Below, piece by piece: positions 26,900-36,457 of a DNA stretch of 64,000 nt. The DNA comes from Corynebacterium jeikeium. Its GTDB lineage: Bacteria > Actinomycetota > Actinomycetes > Mycobacteriales > Mycobacteriaceae. Under the pieces are notes generated by a model. The model saw only the letters and a program-made list of their open reading frames with translations. It ran no database searches and was not told the DNA's origin. The stretch lies in NCBI RefSeq assembly GCF_028609885.1, contig NZ_CP063195.1, positions 372,001-436,000 on the forward strand. The letters are read 5' to 3'. Each line of letters begins with the position of its first letter. Within the stretch, counting starts at the first letter, position 1. A program made the translations under genes and the position numbers.

Positions 26900-28834
26900 A
26901 TGCATCTTTCACCGTTTGGATCACGTCGAGGCTCCTCGCGACGGTTGTTCGTCCGCGCATCCACGGCTGTGGCTGCCACCTCCGTACTTGCCTTCGCTCC
27001 CGTAGCATTTACCACGGTCGCTACCCCCGTTGCCTCAGCGGCAGGAACCTGTGAATTCAATTGGGGTATCAAGCAGAGCTACCGTGCCTATATCCAAGGC
27101 CCTGTCGCTAAAGGCGGATGGGGTGGCGACGGTATCGGCTTTAATGGCGATAAGACCGGCCCGAATGGAGCCTTCCAGTTCCGCCCCCAAAAGCCCCAGG
27201 TAAACGGTGATACGGTGACGGTTCCGCTCAACGGAGTTCTCCGTTTCAACGGCCACAACTATGGCGGTGATGACCTGTTAGATATGACGCTCTCCGATTG
27301 GAAGGTGCGCGCAAAGGGAAAAACCGCCGAGATCCTGGTGGACTATGTCTCCTATGAGTCGGACATGGTCAATAAGAGCAAGCGAGGAGCCAAAATCACT
27401 GGCGACGATGAAGTCATCGCCAAGGTGAACCTGTCCACCCCGGTGACCCCTGGCTCAGGGAGCGTGAACCTTTCTGGTTCTACGACACTTACTCAAGGTG
27501 GCAGCCGGCTGTTTCTCGCTTACAATGCGGGAACCTCGATGGATCCAACCAGTGGCTCAGTGGCTTTGGACGGCAGCTGTGGATCAGATTCGGGCAGTGG
27601 CTCGGGATCGGGCGAAAAGCGCACGCTGACCACGATCGATGGCAACTTCACCGGCTTTAACAAGGAAGCTATGGGAATTCTGTCTGAGACGAACGACACG
27701 ATGAACGCCCTGACCACTTTCATGGGTAACTCCCAAGCCTTCTTGGACGAGTATGAATCTTTCGTCAATCGCGGGAGCGTAAAGAACGGATCTTCTAGCG
27801 GAAGCGACTCCGGAACTAGCTCTACCTCCGGAACGAACTCTAACTCCAACTCCGGTTCTGGTGGTGGATCGGCCTCTGGCGGAACATCGCTTGGAGCAGG
27901 GAACAGTGGTGCGCGAAACGGCGGAACAGGCGGCGGGTCGGCCGCCAGCGGAGGCGGAACAACCCGGGGCGGTGCCACAGCAGGTAGAGCAGCTGGTGGC
28001 GGTGGAGACCTGCACTGCGAGTCGGTCAAGGCAGTCGAAAGCGCCAAGGCATCGTGGGCTCTGAAGGAATCCTTCCAGTCGTACATCACCGGCTCTATCG
28101 CTAAGGGCAAGTGGGATTTGAGCGGGGTCGGATACAGCGGCGGCAAGTATCAGTTCACCGGCAACGGCGGCAACGTCGATACGTCTTCTCAACAGGGAAC
28201 GATTTCCTATGGTGGCGCGATGCAATTCACCGGTCACAACGGAATTCTCGACCTGAACATTGCGAATCCGGAGATCCAGTTCAACGGTGGAACAGGAAGG
28301 CTTGTTGCCGATGTTCGTTCTTCAAACATGGAAGGGGAGAAGCGAGACTTCGGGCGCACAGTGCTGGGAGACCTGAGCTTTAGTTCCCTTGATATCTCGG
28401 ATAACTCAGTAAGCGGAGAGGCGAGTGTATCGCTGACCCAGGATGGCTCTGTGGCTTTCGCCGAATTTTACGATCCGGGAACTCAACTAGCGCCCATATC
28501 TTTCAGCGCCCAGCTAGGTGGCCAGGGTGACTGCGACGCAGTGGGCGGTACGACAGCATCTGGATCGAGTGCGGGTGGATCGGGCGGTGGTTCTTCTGCT
28601 GCGCACAATGCTGCCGCCGCGAAGCTCGCCGGCAATAAGGACGGTTCCGGCAATGGCGTCGACGGCGATTCTTCATCGGCGGGGTACGAAAACGGATCGA
28701 GCAAATTCAAGGTTAAGCCTGCTGCGGCTGAGGGTCAGGATGAGAACCCGGCTACTTACCTTCTCGGATTGATCGTAGGAGTCATCGTCGCAGGTGGAAG
28801 CATCGGTCGACTGGTTGTAAGTAATCCGTCTTAA
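26900..28834 (+). CDS. htaA: Surface haem-binding protein HtaA
   Basis: HtaA binds haem from haemoglobin at the cell surface and hands it to HmuT. The 644-aa protein has a signal peptide (cut near VASAAG), a first HtaA domain beginning CEFNWGIKQSYRAYIQGP, a long Ser/Gly/Asn/Thr linker, and a second HtaA domain beginning near SWALKESFQSYITGSI. The conserved Tyr in the SYRAY/SFQSY stretch belongs to the haem site in known homologues. A C-terminal membrane segment (TYLLGLIVGVIVAGGSIGRLVV) anchors it. ATG 26900 is preferred to TTG 26885, as AGGA stands 5 nt before it. It is first in the cluster. Confidence 0.93.
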   Translation: MHLSPFGSRRGSSRRLFVRASTAVAATSVLAFAPVAFTTVATPVASAAGTCEFNWGIKQSYRAYIQGPVAKGGWGGDGIGFNGDKTGPNGAFQFRPQKPQVNGDTVTVPLNGVLRFNGHNYGGDDLLDMTLSDWKVRAKGKTAEILVDYVSYESDMVNKSKRGAKITGDDEVIAKVNLSTPVTPGSGSVNLSGSTTLTQGGSRLFLAYNAGTSMDPTSGSVALDGSCGSDSGSGSGSGEKRTLTTIDGNFTGFNKEAMGILSETNDTMNALTTFMGNSQAFLDEYESFVNRGSVKNGSSSGSDSGTSSTSGTNSNSNSGSGGGSASGGTSLGAGNSGARNGGTGGGSAASGGGTTRGGATAGRAAGGGGDLHCESVKAVESAKASWALKESFQSYITGSIAKGKWDLSGVGYSGGKYQFTGNGGNVDTSSQQGTISYGGAMQFTGHNGILDLNIANPEIQFNGGTGRLVADVRSSNMEGEKRDFGRTVLGDLSFSSLDISDNSVSGEASVSLTQDGSVAFAEFYDPGTQLAPISFSAQLGGQGDCDAVGGTTASGSSAGGSGGGSSAAHNAAAAKLAGNKDGSGNGVDGDSSSAGYENGSSKFKVKPAAAEGQDENPATYLLGLIVGVIVAGGSIGRLVVSNPS

Positions 28835-28882
28835 TCCGCCTACTAGGTGGCAAGACACTGCTCAGTTAGAAAGCACGTTTTA

Positions 28883-29974
28883 ATGTCCATTGTTCTTAAT
28901 CGAACTGTGCGGTTAGCGTTCCGCACCTGTGTGTTGTTTATCTGCACGGCTAGCATCGCTGCGTGTGGCGTTAAGGGCGCCTATGAATCCGAAGCTGATG
29001 CTGCTCTGCGAAACGACATCAAGAATGCTGCTGATCTGCAGGATCCTCGTAGCTTTGAGGGCGTTTCGGAGGTCAAGGACTTCACGGATGTGGAGCCTGT
29101 GACCAAGAATCCATCCCCGAAGCTGCCGGTGGAGCTGACCGACGCAGACGGCCACGATGTCAAGGTTAATAAGCTCGATCGGATTCTGGCTCTTGACCTG
29201 TACGGTACTTACACTAAAACCCTTACTGGCCTGGGTCTTGCCGATCGGATTGTAGGCCGCACGGTCTCTTCTACTGAAAACATCTTGGCCGACAGGCCAG
29301 TGGTCACTCAAGGTGGGCACAACATCAACGTGGAAGCCGTGTTGTCGTTGGAGCCGGATATCGTCATCGTGGACCACTCCATCGGGCCACGGGACGCTAT
29401 CGATCAGATTCGTCAGGCGGGCGTGACCACTGTGGTCATGGAACCGACCCGCACGATCGATTCGGTAGCCGAGGACATCACCACGCTCGGTGCTGTCGTG
29501 GGCCTCCCGGAGGATGCGGAAAAGCTTGCGGATCGCACAGTCGAGGAAATAAATCTGGATAAAGAGACCATCAAGAAGATGGTGCCCTCTACACCGATGC
29601 GGGTGGCATTCCTTTATGCCCGTGGAAATGGTGGAGTGTTCTTCATCATGGGCGAAGGGACCGGAGCAAAAGACCTGATCGAGGGCGTTGGTGCGGTTGA
29701 CGTGGGGACGGAGAACAACCTTTCCTACATCGAACCAGCCAATGCGGAGTCGCTAGCTAGGTTAAACCCAGATGCGTTCATCATGATGACCGGCGGGTTG
29801 GAATCCACCGGAGGGATCGAAGGCCTGCTCAAACGCCCCGGCATAGCTCAAACCACGGCAGGACAGAAGCGGCGCGTAATCACGATTCCAGATGGTCAAT
29901 CGTTGGCGTTCGGCCCTATGACTGGGCAAACACTTTTGCGGACAGCGAAGGCGTTATATGACCCACACGGTTAA
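28883..29974 (+). CDS. hmuT: Haem ABC transporter substrate-binding lipoprotein HmuT
   Basis: HmuT receives haem outside the membrane and delivers it to HmuUV. The 363-aa protein has a lipobox (TASIAACGVKG), an acidic linker and a class III periplasmic-binding fold (LDRILALDLYGTYTKTLTGLG, then VLSLEPDIVIVDHSIGP). Corynebacterial HmuT uses His and Tyr to hold haem. The TQGGHNINVEA His and a Tyr in LSYIEPANAESL are candidates. ATG 28883 is favoured over the in-frame 28847 start. It overlaps hmuU by 17 bp. Confidence 0.92.
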   Translation: MSIVLNRTVRLAFRTCVLFICTASIAACGVKGAYESEADAALRNDIKNAADLQDPRSFEGVSEVKDFTDVEPVTKNPSPKLPVELTDADGHDVKVNKLDRILALDLYGTYTKTLTGLGLADRIVGRTVSSTENILADRPVVTQGGHNINVEAVLSLEPDIVIVDHSIGPRDAIDQIRQAGVTTVVMEPTRTIDSVAEDITTLGAVVGLPEDAEKLADRTVEEINLDKETIKKMVPSTPMRVAFLYARGNGGVFFIMGEGTGAKDLIEGVGAVDVGTENNLSYIEPANAESLARLNPDAFIMMTGGLESTGGIEGLLKRPGIAQTTAGQKRRVITIPDGQSLAFGPMTGQTLLRTAKALYDPHG

Positions 29975-31007
29975 TACGAACGAGTTTCTCCGGGCGCGAA
30001 CGCGCCGATGGGTAGGGATTTTCGGTGCACTGGTGGTGCTAATGCTTGTTGCTGCGGTGCTATCGATCGTGCTTGGACAGTACTACGTGCCACTGCAGGA
30101 TTTAGGTTCAATCTTGCTGGGGAAAGACCATCATTCAGGTCTGGCCTCCAGCGTAGTGTGGGATATTCGCTTGCCGCGCATCCTGCTGGGGTTCCTAGTC
30201 GGCGCATGTTTGGGTGTGGCTGGAACATTGATGCAGGCGGTGTTTGCCAACCCTCTGGCCGAGCCATCGATTATTGGCGTGACCTCGGGCGCCGGGGTTG
30301 GTGCGGCGTTGGCAATCGTCTTTAACCTTGCTTTCTTCGGCACGTTCACCGTTCCGTTCTTCGCCTTTCTTTCCGCATTGGTTGCCGCTGGCCTGATTTA
30401 CCAGCTAGCACGAAGTCAAGGCCGAGTTGTGGTTATCAATCTGGTTCTCACAGGTATCGCGGTCAATGCCGTGTGTGGAGCAATTATCTCCTTCATGGTC
30501 TATTTGGCTCCGACCGCCAGTCGGGAAGAGATCATCTTTTGGCAGATGGGATCCCTAAATGGTGCCCAGTGGAAGCACGTTTGGGCGGTTTTGCCGATCA
30601 CGATGGTTGGAATTGCCGTAGCCCTACGGATGGGTGGGGCACTAGACGTGCTTGCTTTGGGTGAGAAAGCCGCTGGTCACACAGGGATCAATGTAAGTCA
30701 ATTGAGAGCGATTGTGATCATCGCTGCGACCGTACTCACTGCAGGTGCAGTTGCCTTTGCTGGGCTCATCGGCTTCGTAGGGCTGATTATCCCGCACCTG
30801 TTGCGAACGGTCATGGGGCCGGAGAATTATCTCCTCATCCCTGCTTCTGCGCTTGGCGGGGCGGTCTTGATTGGTCTGGCCGATGTGGCTGCCCGCACGT
30901 TGATTGAATTCGCAGATTTGCCGATTGGCATCTTCACTGCCCTTGTCGGCGGCCCGACTTTCTTCGTTCTGCTGCGCCGAATGATGCGAAAGGGGATGCA
31001 CGCATGA
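29958..31007 (+). CDS. hmuU: Haem ABC transporter permease HmuU
   Basis: A 349-aa FecCD-family permease with about ten membrane helices. Typical pieces are DIRLPRILLGFLVGACLGVAG, the ATPase-contact region around VSQLRAI, and GLIGFVGLIIPHLLRTVMG near the end. It overlaps hmuT by 17 bp and hmuV by 4 bp, so the three are translationally coupled. Confidence 0.94.
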   Translation: MTHTVNTNEFLRARTRRWVGIFGALVVLMLVAAVLSIVLGQYYVPLQDLGSILLGKDHHSGLASSVVWDIRLPRILLGFLVGACLGVAGTLMQAVFANPLAEPSIIGVTSGAGVGAALAIVFNLAFFGTFTVPFFAFLSALVAAGLIYQLARSQGRVVVINLVLTGIAVNAVCGAIISFMVYLAPTASREEIIFWQMGSLNGAQWKHVWAVLPITMVGIAVALRMGGALDVLALGEKAAGHTGINVSQLRAIVIIAATVLTAGAVAFAGLIGFVGLIIPHLLRTVMGPENYLLIPASALGGAVLIGLADVAARTLIEFADLPIGIFTALVGGPTFFVLLRRMMRKGMHA

Positions 31008-31912
31008 GTGCTCACGGTAGCGATGCGACTACTAACAGTATGGCTATCGGCGATAAGGCCATTGAGGTATCTGGCCTCGCCGTCGACGTTGGTGCCAAGC
31101 GGTTGCTCAGTGACATTAGTTTTGTCGCTCGTGCCGGCGAGGTCACAGGGCTCATTGGGCCGAATGGTGCTGGTAAGTCGACGCTGCTCGCCGCGCTGTC
31201 TGGGGATATTAAACCTACTGAGGGTGTGGTTTCCGTCGCCGGATTAGACCCCTCTCGGGCCGATGCAAGGGCAATGGCGCAGCGCCGTGCGGTGTTGCTT
31301 CAGGATGTCCAAGTCGCGTTTGAGTTTCTTGTTCGAGATGTTGTGGCGATGGGACGGCGACCGTGGCGAGGGACAGTCGATAGCAGTGTGGATGAGCTCA
31401 TTGTTGACGCTGCTCTGGACGCCACCGGTTCCACTGCGTTGGCAGTTCGTGACATCGTCACTCTTTCCGGTGGCGAACGTGCTCGGGTTGCGTTGTCCCG
31501 AGTTTTGGCCCAGCAAACACCGGTGGTGTTGTTAGACGAGCCGACCGCGGCGATGGATATCCGTCATCAGGAACAAGTCTTGAGCTTGATGCAGCAGATC
31601 GCTCACAGAGTTGGAACTGCGGTGGTGATTGTGTTGCATGACCTCGACGCAGCTGCGGCGTATTGCGATCACATCGTCTGTCTATCGAATGGGCGAATTG
31701 CCGCCGCTGGATCGGTTGATTCGGTCTATACCGACGAGATTCTCTCCAGCGTTTATGACTGGCCCATCGAAGTTGTCCGCAGTGCGGATAATGACGTCTC
31801 TGTTCGTCCGCGGCGGAGGGATCCGCCAGCTGCAGTAGCTCGACTGCTTTCTGCATATCAATCCATTCCATTCACTAGGGCTAAGTCCCTAGGATCCATT
31901 CATCAGGAGTAA
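31004..31912 (+). CDS. hmuV: Haem ABC transporter ATPase HmuV
   Basis: A 302-aa ATPase that powers haem import. Walker A is [17 protein letters not shown], the signature is [15 protein letters not shown], and Walker B is [13 protein letters not shown] with the His switch in [12 protein letters not shown]-terminal tail of about 45 residues exceeds the usual HmuV. It starts inside the last codons of hmuU (ATGA overlap). The next HtaA-domain gene follows by 5 bp. Confidence 0.94.
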   Translation: MSAHGSDATTNSMAIGDKAIEVSGLAVDVGAKRLLSDISFVARAGEVTGLIGPNGAGKSTLLAALSGDIKPTEGVVSVAGLDPSRADARAMAQRRAVLLQDVQVAFEFLVRDVVAMGRRPWRGTVDSSVDELIVDAALDATGSTALAVRDIVTLSGGERARVALSRVLAQQTPVVLLDEPTAAMDIRHQEQVLSLMQQIAHRVGTAVVIVLHDLDAAAAYCDHIVCLSNGRIAAAGSVDSVYTDEILSSVYDWPIEVVRSADNDVSVRPRRRDPPAAVARLLSAYQSIPFTRAKSLGSIHQE

Positions 31913-31917
31913 TTCTC

Positions 31918-32934
31918 ATGTCTATTAAGTCAACTCGAAATGTCATGCTCGGCACTGTGATGACTTTCGCCCTGGGCACTGCTGCACTTTCCGTACCCGT
32001 TGCATCGGCACAGGATGGCGCATCTCAGGCTAAACCTGAATGCAAAACTGTTATCACTGGCGGTACCTTCAACTGGGGATTGAAGGAGAGCTTCCGCAGC
32101 TACATCCTGGGGAGAATCGCTCAGGGAAGCTGGGAAACGAAGGGTGAGGTTAAGGAATCTGATCCTGCCAACAAGAAATCCAAGGACTTCCAATTCCAAT
32201 TCCAGGTAGACCCAAGTGTATCTAGCATTGAGGTCGATTCCGAGGGCAACGTAACCAAGGCAGAGATCGGCACCAAGCCGTCCGATGTCGTTTTTGAAGG
32301 CCATCATGGTGCTTTGTACTCGAACTTCAAGTCCCCTTACATCACGGCCGAGGGGGCTAGTATTCAGGGCGGCGCTAGCTATGAGGGATACTACGTGCCT
32401 GGCAAGCACATGACTGAGTATACGCCTGAGGACCGTATCGAAGAGAACAAGGTTTCCGGCAGGGACGTGTTCTCGAAGGGGCACGGAAACTGGAAGGTTG
32501 ACGGGGACACTGTCACGCTTGATGCAAGCAGCATGACCTACGTTCCTAAGCCAGGAACGGATGGGGACAAGAACATTGTGGAGGGTGTAGACGTCCTATT
32601 CATGGGCATTTACTCGGCGGACTACAAGCCAGAGCTGGATGACATCAATGTTTCTCTGACCACCGAGAAGAAATGTGCAACGCCAGGGGAGCCGACTCCG
32701 GATGATGAAGGTGGTCCTGGCCCGGACAACCCGAGCAACCCAGACAACCCGGATGACCAGGGGCAAGGCCAAGGTTCGCTGGGCAAGTTCGGAAAGGTGT
32801 GGAACTACATTCTTGGCACGGTCGGAATCCTAGGCATGCTGGCGATCATTGGCCACGCGATCAACGTGTCTGGCGCTCTCGATGGCATTCACAAGAAGAT
32901 TGATGAATTCCTACGCCACCACAACTTGCGCTAA
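31918..32934 (+). CDS. htaB: HtaA-domain haem-binding surface protein (HtaB-like)
   Basis: A 338-aa exported protein with one HtaA domain. The signal peptide is cut near VASAQD; the haem-binding start reads [20 protein letters not shown]. After the domain comes a Pro/Asp/Asn/Gly linker ([13 protein letters not shown]) and a membrane anchor ([18 protein letters not shown]). A strong ribosome site, CAGGAG, precedes ATG 31918. Its place right after hmuTUV matches htaB in C. diphtheriae and C. glutamicum; the symbol is by position and domain. Confidence 0.88.
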   Translation: MSIKSTRNVMLGTVMTFALGTAALSVPVASAQDGASQAKPECKTVITGGTFNWGLKESFRSYILGRIAQGSWETKGEVKESDPANKKSKDFQFQFQVDPSVSSIEVDSEGNVTKAEIGTKPSDVVFEGHHGALYSNFKSPYITAEGASIQGGASYEGYYVPGKHMTEYTPEDRIEENKVSGRDVFSKGHGNWKVDGDTVTLDASSMTYVPKPGTDGDKNIVEGVDVLFMGIYSADYKPELDDINVSLTTEKKCATPGEPTPDDEGGPGPDNPSNPDNPDDQGQGQGSLGKFGKVWNYILGTVGILGMLAIIGHAINVSGALDGIHKKIDEFLRHHNLR

Positions 32935-33014
32935 TAACGAGTTCCCTTTTCTCGTTCAGCGACAAATTCCAGATTCCACGCGGATCTTGAAACTCTTTCG
33001 AAAGGAATAACGTG

Positions 33015-33689
33015 ATGGCTTCGACCTCCACACTTTCAAACACAAGCTTTAACACAGCCGAGCCGATCTCTCAGGCACTGCGCAATGCCACTGCGGAGGC
33101 GCACGGGCGCGCAGAAGGATCCGAGTTCATGAGCACCCTTTTCAAAGGCGAGCTTGACGCTCAAGCGGTGTATGCGCTTTCGGGACAACTCTGGTTTGTC
33201 TACAGCGCTCTAGAGAACGCTGTAGAAAGAGTCTCCGGCACTCCCATCGGGTCGGTTATTGCCGATCCGCGCCTGCAACGTTGCGCTGCGTTGGAACACG
33301 ATCTGACGTATTGCCTCGGCTCCGATTGGCGCGAACAACTTGAACTACTGCCCGCCACCCGGCGGTATGTAGATCGCCTCGACTCTTTCGGAGAACAAGA
33401 CGTTGTACGAGTGATCGCTCATCACTATGTCCGCTACCTCGGGGATATTTCCGGCGGTCAGGTCATCGCTGTACGTGTAGCAGACCTCTACAATGTCGCT
33501 CCTGAGGCATTGAAGTTCTATGACTTCTCCGCTATTGGCAAGATCCCTCCGTACCGAACCAGCTACCGTCAGCGCCTCGATAGCCTGCCACTCACAGCAC
33601 AGCAGCGTTCCGCATTGATTGAGGAAGCCATCGATGCTTTTGGTATGAATTTTTCCCTGTTCACAGATCTTTACGGAGTCTGCGCGTGA
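33015..33689 (+). CDS. hmuO: Haem oxygenase HmuO
   Basis: HmuO splits haem to biliverdin, CO and Fe2+ in the cytoplasm. The 224-aa protein has the proximal His in LRNATAEAHGRAEGSEFM and the distal-helix Gly-rich motif in HHYVRYLGDISGGQVIA. The length is close to C. diphtheriae HmuO (215 aa). AAAGGA stands before ATG 33015; GTG 33012 is possible. In C. diphtheriae hmuO is apart from the hta/hmu genes; here it is within the cluster, and the next gene overlaps it by 4 bp. Confidence 0.95.
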   Translation: MASTSTLSNTSFNTAEPISQALRNATAEAHGRAEGSEFMSTLFKGELDAQAVYALSGQLWFVYSALENAVERVSGTPIGSVIADPRLQRCAALEHDLTYCLGSDWREQLELLPATRRYVDRLDSFGEQDVVRVIAHHYVRYLGDISGGQVIAVRVADLYNVAPEALKFYDFSAIGKIPPYRTSYRQRLDSLPLTAQQRSALIEEAIDAFGMNFSLFTDLYGVCA

Positions 33690-34558
33690 ATACACCATTC
33701 TTGTCCAAGTCCAATTCCCGCCACTTCGTTGCCAGCGCCCTGGTCAGTTCCGTCGCGTTAAGCGGCATGGCGGTTCCTGTAGCACAGGCAGAGGAAGTGT
33801 CCGCCCCAGTGTTAGGAGCCGGTGCTTTTGCCTGGCCGATCAAAACCTCTTTCCTTAAGCATGTGCAGGGGCCGATCGCCAGGGGAACCGTCATCGGCGA
33901 TGGAGGCGCGGAGTTTAAGGGAAACCAGTTTGTGTTCCCAGTAAATACCCAAGAAACAAAGCTGGACCCGCAGGGGAATGGCACGATTGCCCTGGACGGC
34001 AGCGCACATGTGACCGCATACAAAGGTCTTGGTAAGAACGGCGGGCCAGCTTTGGATGTCTCTTACTTCGACTTGAAGTTGAATGTCACAGGTCAGGCGG
34101 TATCGCTTATTGGGGACTACTCCCTTTCCGGTAACACGGCGAACGATCCTACACAGCTAGACAAGCGCGGCGACGATGAAGTAATCGTGACCTTCACCCT
34201 GGAAGCCCCGATTGATCCGGGTAAGGATCTCGTTGCCCAGAACCGTCCCACAACGGCCGGTATCGGATTGCAGAGATCTCTACTCCGCTACAACGAGGGC
34301 GAGCAGCTGGAGGGCGCGGACGTTGACCTGCTGCTGGACTATGACGATGGCAAGCAGATAGAAGATGTAACCCCGCAGGAACTGCAGGGAAGTGCAAGCG
34401 GATTCTCCGGTTCTTCTAGTGGCAGTTCCAAAAGCTCGCCCCTTGGCATCGCGGCCGGTGTGATCGCCGCCATTGCGGCAGTGATTGGGGTAGGGGCACT
34501 GGCCTCCGGGCACGTGGATTGGCGCGGAGTTTTAAAGAACTTCGGCATCAACGTCTAG
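33686..34558 (+). CDS. HtaA-domain haem-binding protein (HtaC-like)
   Basis: A 290-aa exported protein with one HtaA domain: the signal peptide is cut near AQAEEV, and the domain starts FAWPIKTSFLKHVQGPIARG. In this copy the haem-site Tyr region reads SFLKHV, where the paralogues read SYRAYI, SFQSYI and SFRSYI; the replacement of Tyr by His suggests altered or lost haem ligation. A Ser/Gly linker and a membrane segment (LGIAAGVIAAIAAVIGVGAL) follow. GTG 33686 overlaps the hmuO stop. Confidence 0.85.
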   Translation: MNTPFLSKSNSRHFVASALVSSVALSGMAVPVAQAEEVSAPVLGAGAFAWPIKTSFLKHVQGPIARGTVIGDGGAEFKGNQFVFPVNTQETKLDPQGNGTIALDGSAHVTAYKGLGKNGGPALDVSYFDLKLNVTGQAVSLIGDYSLSGNTANDPTQLDKRGDDEVIVTFTLEAPIDPGKDLVAQNRPTTAGIGLQRSLLRYNEGEQLEGADVDLLLDYDDGKQIEDVTPQELQGSASGFSGSSSGSSKSSPLGIAAGVIAAIAAVIGVGALASGHVDWRGVLKNFGINV

Positions 34559-34761
34559 AGGTAAAGCACCACACCACCCCATCTGCGAAGAATTGTTGGT
34601 CGTTCCAGCTGCTGCCGACAGGATTGGCAGTGGAAGTAACAAATTCACAGCAGGTGGGGTGCTTTGCTGTCCATGTACTCGTGAGCCTGGTTCCAGTTTC
34701 GCGTGCCGGGAAGTAACATACACAAACGCACGTAGTCGACCAGGTAAGAGGGGCAATCACA
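34559..34761. other. Gap between haem cluster and rlmB
   Basis: 203 bp with no gene. AAAGCACC (34563-34570) can pair with GGTGCTTT (34658-34665) over a long loop, which may be an end-of-operon structure. No tRNA is found here. Confidence 0.4.
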
Positions 34762-35718
34762 GTGGCGGGCAACACCCAGCGCAGCGGAGGCGTGCGCAAG
34801 AAGAACAAGAAGGGCGCAACCAAGGGCTCCGGCGGCCAGGGGCGCCGCAGCCTGCGGGGCAAGGGGGCCACGCCGAAGGCGGAGGATCGCGTCTACCACG
34901 CCGCATACAAGCGCAAGCAGGCTGCCAAGCGCCGGGCTTCCGGCGCACACGACCGCTTCGCAAAGGACGATAACCAGGTGGAGCTGGTGGTCGGCCGCAA
35001 CCCGGTGATCGAGTGCCTGCACGCCAAGGTCCCCGCCACCGCGCTGTACGTCGCGGAGGGCACCAAGAACGACGAGCGCCTGGCCGAGGCCGTCCACACC
35101 TGCGCCGACCGAGGCATTTCTGTGCTGGAGGTTTCCCGCGCCGAGCTGGATCGCATGACCGGCAACGGTATGCACCAGGGGATTGGCCTGCAGATCCCGC
35201 CCTACCAGTACACGCAGGTAGAAGACCTGATTCAGCAGGCTGCCTCTGCACCCCAGCCCGGTCTGGTCGTCGCGCTGGATAACATCACCGACCCGCGCAA
35301 CCTCGGTGCGGTTATCCGCTCCGTAGCGGCATTCGGCGGCCACGGCGTGATCATCCCGGAGCGCCGCAGCGCCTCAGTTACCGCCGTTGCTTGGCGCACC
35401 TCCGCTGGCACGGCCGCGCGCCTGCCCGTGGCAAAGGCCACCAACATGGTGCGTTCCCTGAAGCAGCTCCAGCAGGCCGGCTACCAGGTCGTGGGCCTGG
35501 ACGCCGGCGGCGACCACACCCTCGATACCTACGACGGCACTACCCCGACCGTCATCGTCGTCGGCTCGGAGGGCAAGGGGCTGTCCCGCCTGGTTTCGGA
35601 GACCTGCGACACGATCATGTCGATCCCCATGGCCAAGTGGGTGGAATCCCTCAATGCGTCGGTCGCTGCGGGCGTGGTGCTCAGCGAGTTCGCCCGCCAG
35701 CGTCGCGCTGCTAAGTGA
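34762..35718 (+). CDS. rlmB: 23S rRNA 2'-O-ribose methyltransferase (RlmB/TrmH family)
   Basis: A SpoU/TrmH-class enzyme that methylates a ribose with S-adenosylmethionine, probably in 23S rRNA. The 318-aa protein has a very basic N-terminal tail (about 75 residues), the substrate-binding [13 protein letters not shown], then the knotted catalytic domain: motif 1 [21 protein letters not shown], motif 2 [14 protein letters not shown], motif 3 [23 protein letters not shown] 34762 is the start. Its last 26 bases before and after the stop are repeated behind the gene at 36458. Confidence 0.92.
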   Translation: MAGNTQRSGGVRKKNKKGATKGSGGQGRRSLRGKGATPKAEDRVYHAAYKRKQAAKRRASGAHDRFAKDDNQVELVVGRNPVIECLHAKVPATALYVAEGTKNDERLAEAVHTCADRGISVLEVSRAELDRMTGNGMHQGIGLQIPPYQYTQVEDLIQQAASAPQPGLVVALDNITDPRNLGAVIRSVAAFGGHGVIIPERRSASVTAVAWRTSAGTAARLPVAKATNMVRSLKQLQQAGYQVVGLDAGGDHTLDTYDGTTPTVIVVGSEGKGLSRLVSETCDTIMSIPMAKWVESLNASVAAGVVLSEFARQRRAAK

Positions 35719-35725
35719 CGCCCCC
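35699..35725 (+). repeat. 27-bp direct repeat, left copy (end of rlmB)
   Basis: Begins AGCGTCGCGCTGCTAAGTGA and ends in CCCCC; it covers the last codons and stop of rlmB. The copy at 37449-37475 differs only at one base (G to A at the twelfth position). The pair encloses the tetR and membrane-protein genes. Confidence 0.85.
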
Positions 35726-35768
35726 TCGTCTTCGCCTCTGCGGATTCCTCAGCAGGGGCTTCTAGTTT

Positions 35769-36335
35769 CTAAGGCTTAAGTCCTCGAATGTATGTCTCCA
35801 CGAGCCAGGGCTGGTAATCGGGTACGAACTGTTGAGCTGTGTCTGGCAGCGGGCGGGTGATTGCCGCCAGGCCGAGGTGGAAATGTAATGCGTCCACGTC
35901 CTCTCTGAGGAGGTTCCAGCGGCGTGCACGGTGAAGCACCCTTTCTAACTGTTCCATCAGTTCGTTCATTCGAGGGACGAGGTCTGCCTCAAAATCCAAG
36001 TTTTCCACAATGGTCGGCACTACCTGCGTGGCGATGGCTCCCAGCTGGAGCTCTGCGACGCTATGGACGAAACTGCTCCACGCTTCGGTGGCTTGTTGAG
36101 CGTTCTCCCATCCCGCCGTGTGGCGGTCGATGATGTCGATGAGGCGCTCGCGCCCGTAGTCGAAAAGCCCCGTCAGCAAGTCCTGCTTGGTGGGGAAGTG
36201 GCGGTAGAGGGTGCCGATGCCCACGCCGGCTTCGCTGGCAATAGTGCGCATTGAAACGTCGATCCCGACGGTGGAAAACATCCTCCAAGCTGCAATGAGT
36301 ATTGCCTGCCTGTTCTCGTGTGTGTCCGCGCGCAT
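35769..36335 (-). CDS. TetR-family transcriptional regulator
   Basis: A 188-aa repressor. The N-terminal helix-turn-helix reads MRTIASEAGVGIGTLYRHFP; the rest is an all-helical ligand-binding domain. ATG 36335 has GAAAGG about 8 nt before it; the TTG upstream is rejected. It diverges from the membrane-protein gene at 36458, and the intergenic stretch holds three copies of a CGGAAC half-site. This suggests autoregulation and control of the partner. Ligand unknown. Confidence 0.88.
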   Translation of the reverse strand: MRADTHENRQAILIAAWRMFSTVGIDVSMRTIASEAGVGIGTLYRHFPTKQDLLTGLFDYGRERLIDIIDRHTAGWENAQQATEAWSSFVHSVAELQLGAIATQVVPTIVENLDFEADLVPRMNELMEQLERVLHRARRWNLLREDVDALHFHLGLAAITRPLPDTAQQFVPDYQPWLVETYIRGLKP

Positions 36336-36367
36336 AGCCAACCTTTCGCAATTTGTTGCTCTATCGC

Positions 36368-36397
36368 TTGCATTTTATCTAAACGGAACGTTATGAT
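36368..36397 (+). promoter_or_regulatory. Promoter of the 36458 gene
   Basis: TTGCAT (36368-36373), 18-bp spacer, TATGAT (36392-36397). The operator half-site CGGAACGTT lies in the spacer. Confidence 0.4.
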
Positions 36398-36433
36398 CCA
36401 TTTTGTTAAAACGGAACACAACGTTCCGCTTTA
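36381..36433. promoter_or_regulatory. TetR operator cluster
   Basis: AAACGGAACGTT at 36381-36392, then the palindrome CGGAAC-acaac-GTTCCG at 36412-36428. Three half-sites between a divergent tetR/target pair, one over the likely promoter. Confidence 0.6.
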
Positions 36434-36457
36434 TGGGTCTCAGAAAGGGGAAACCCA

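Noticed and set aside
34559..34761. tRNA gene near rlmB
   Set aside because: No cloverleaf could be formed; the only tRNAs found are at 48261-48333 and 48444-48514.
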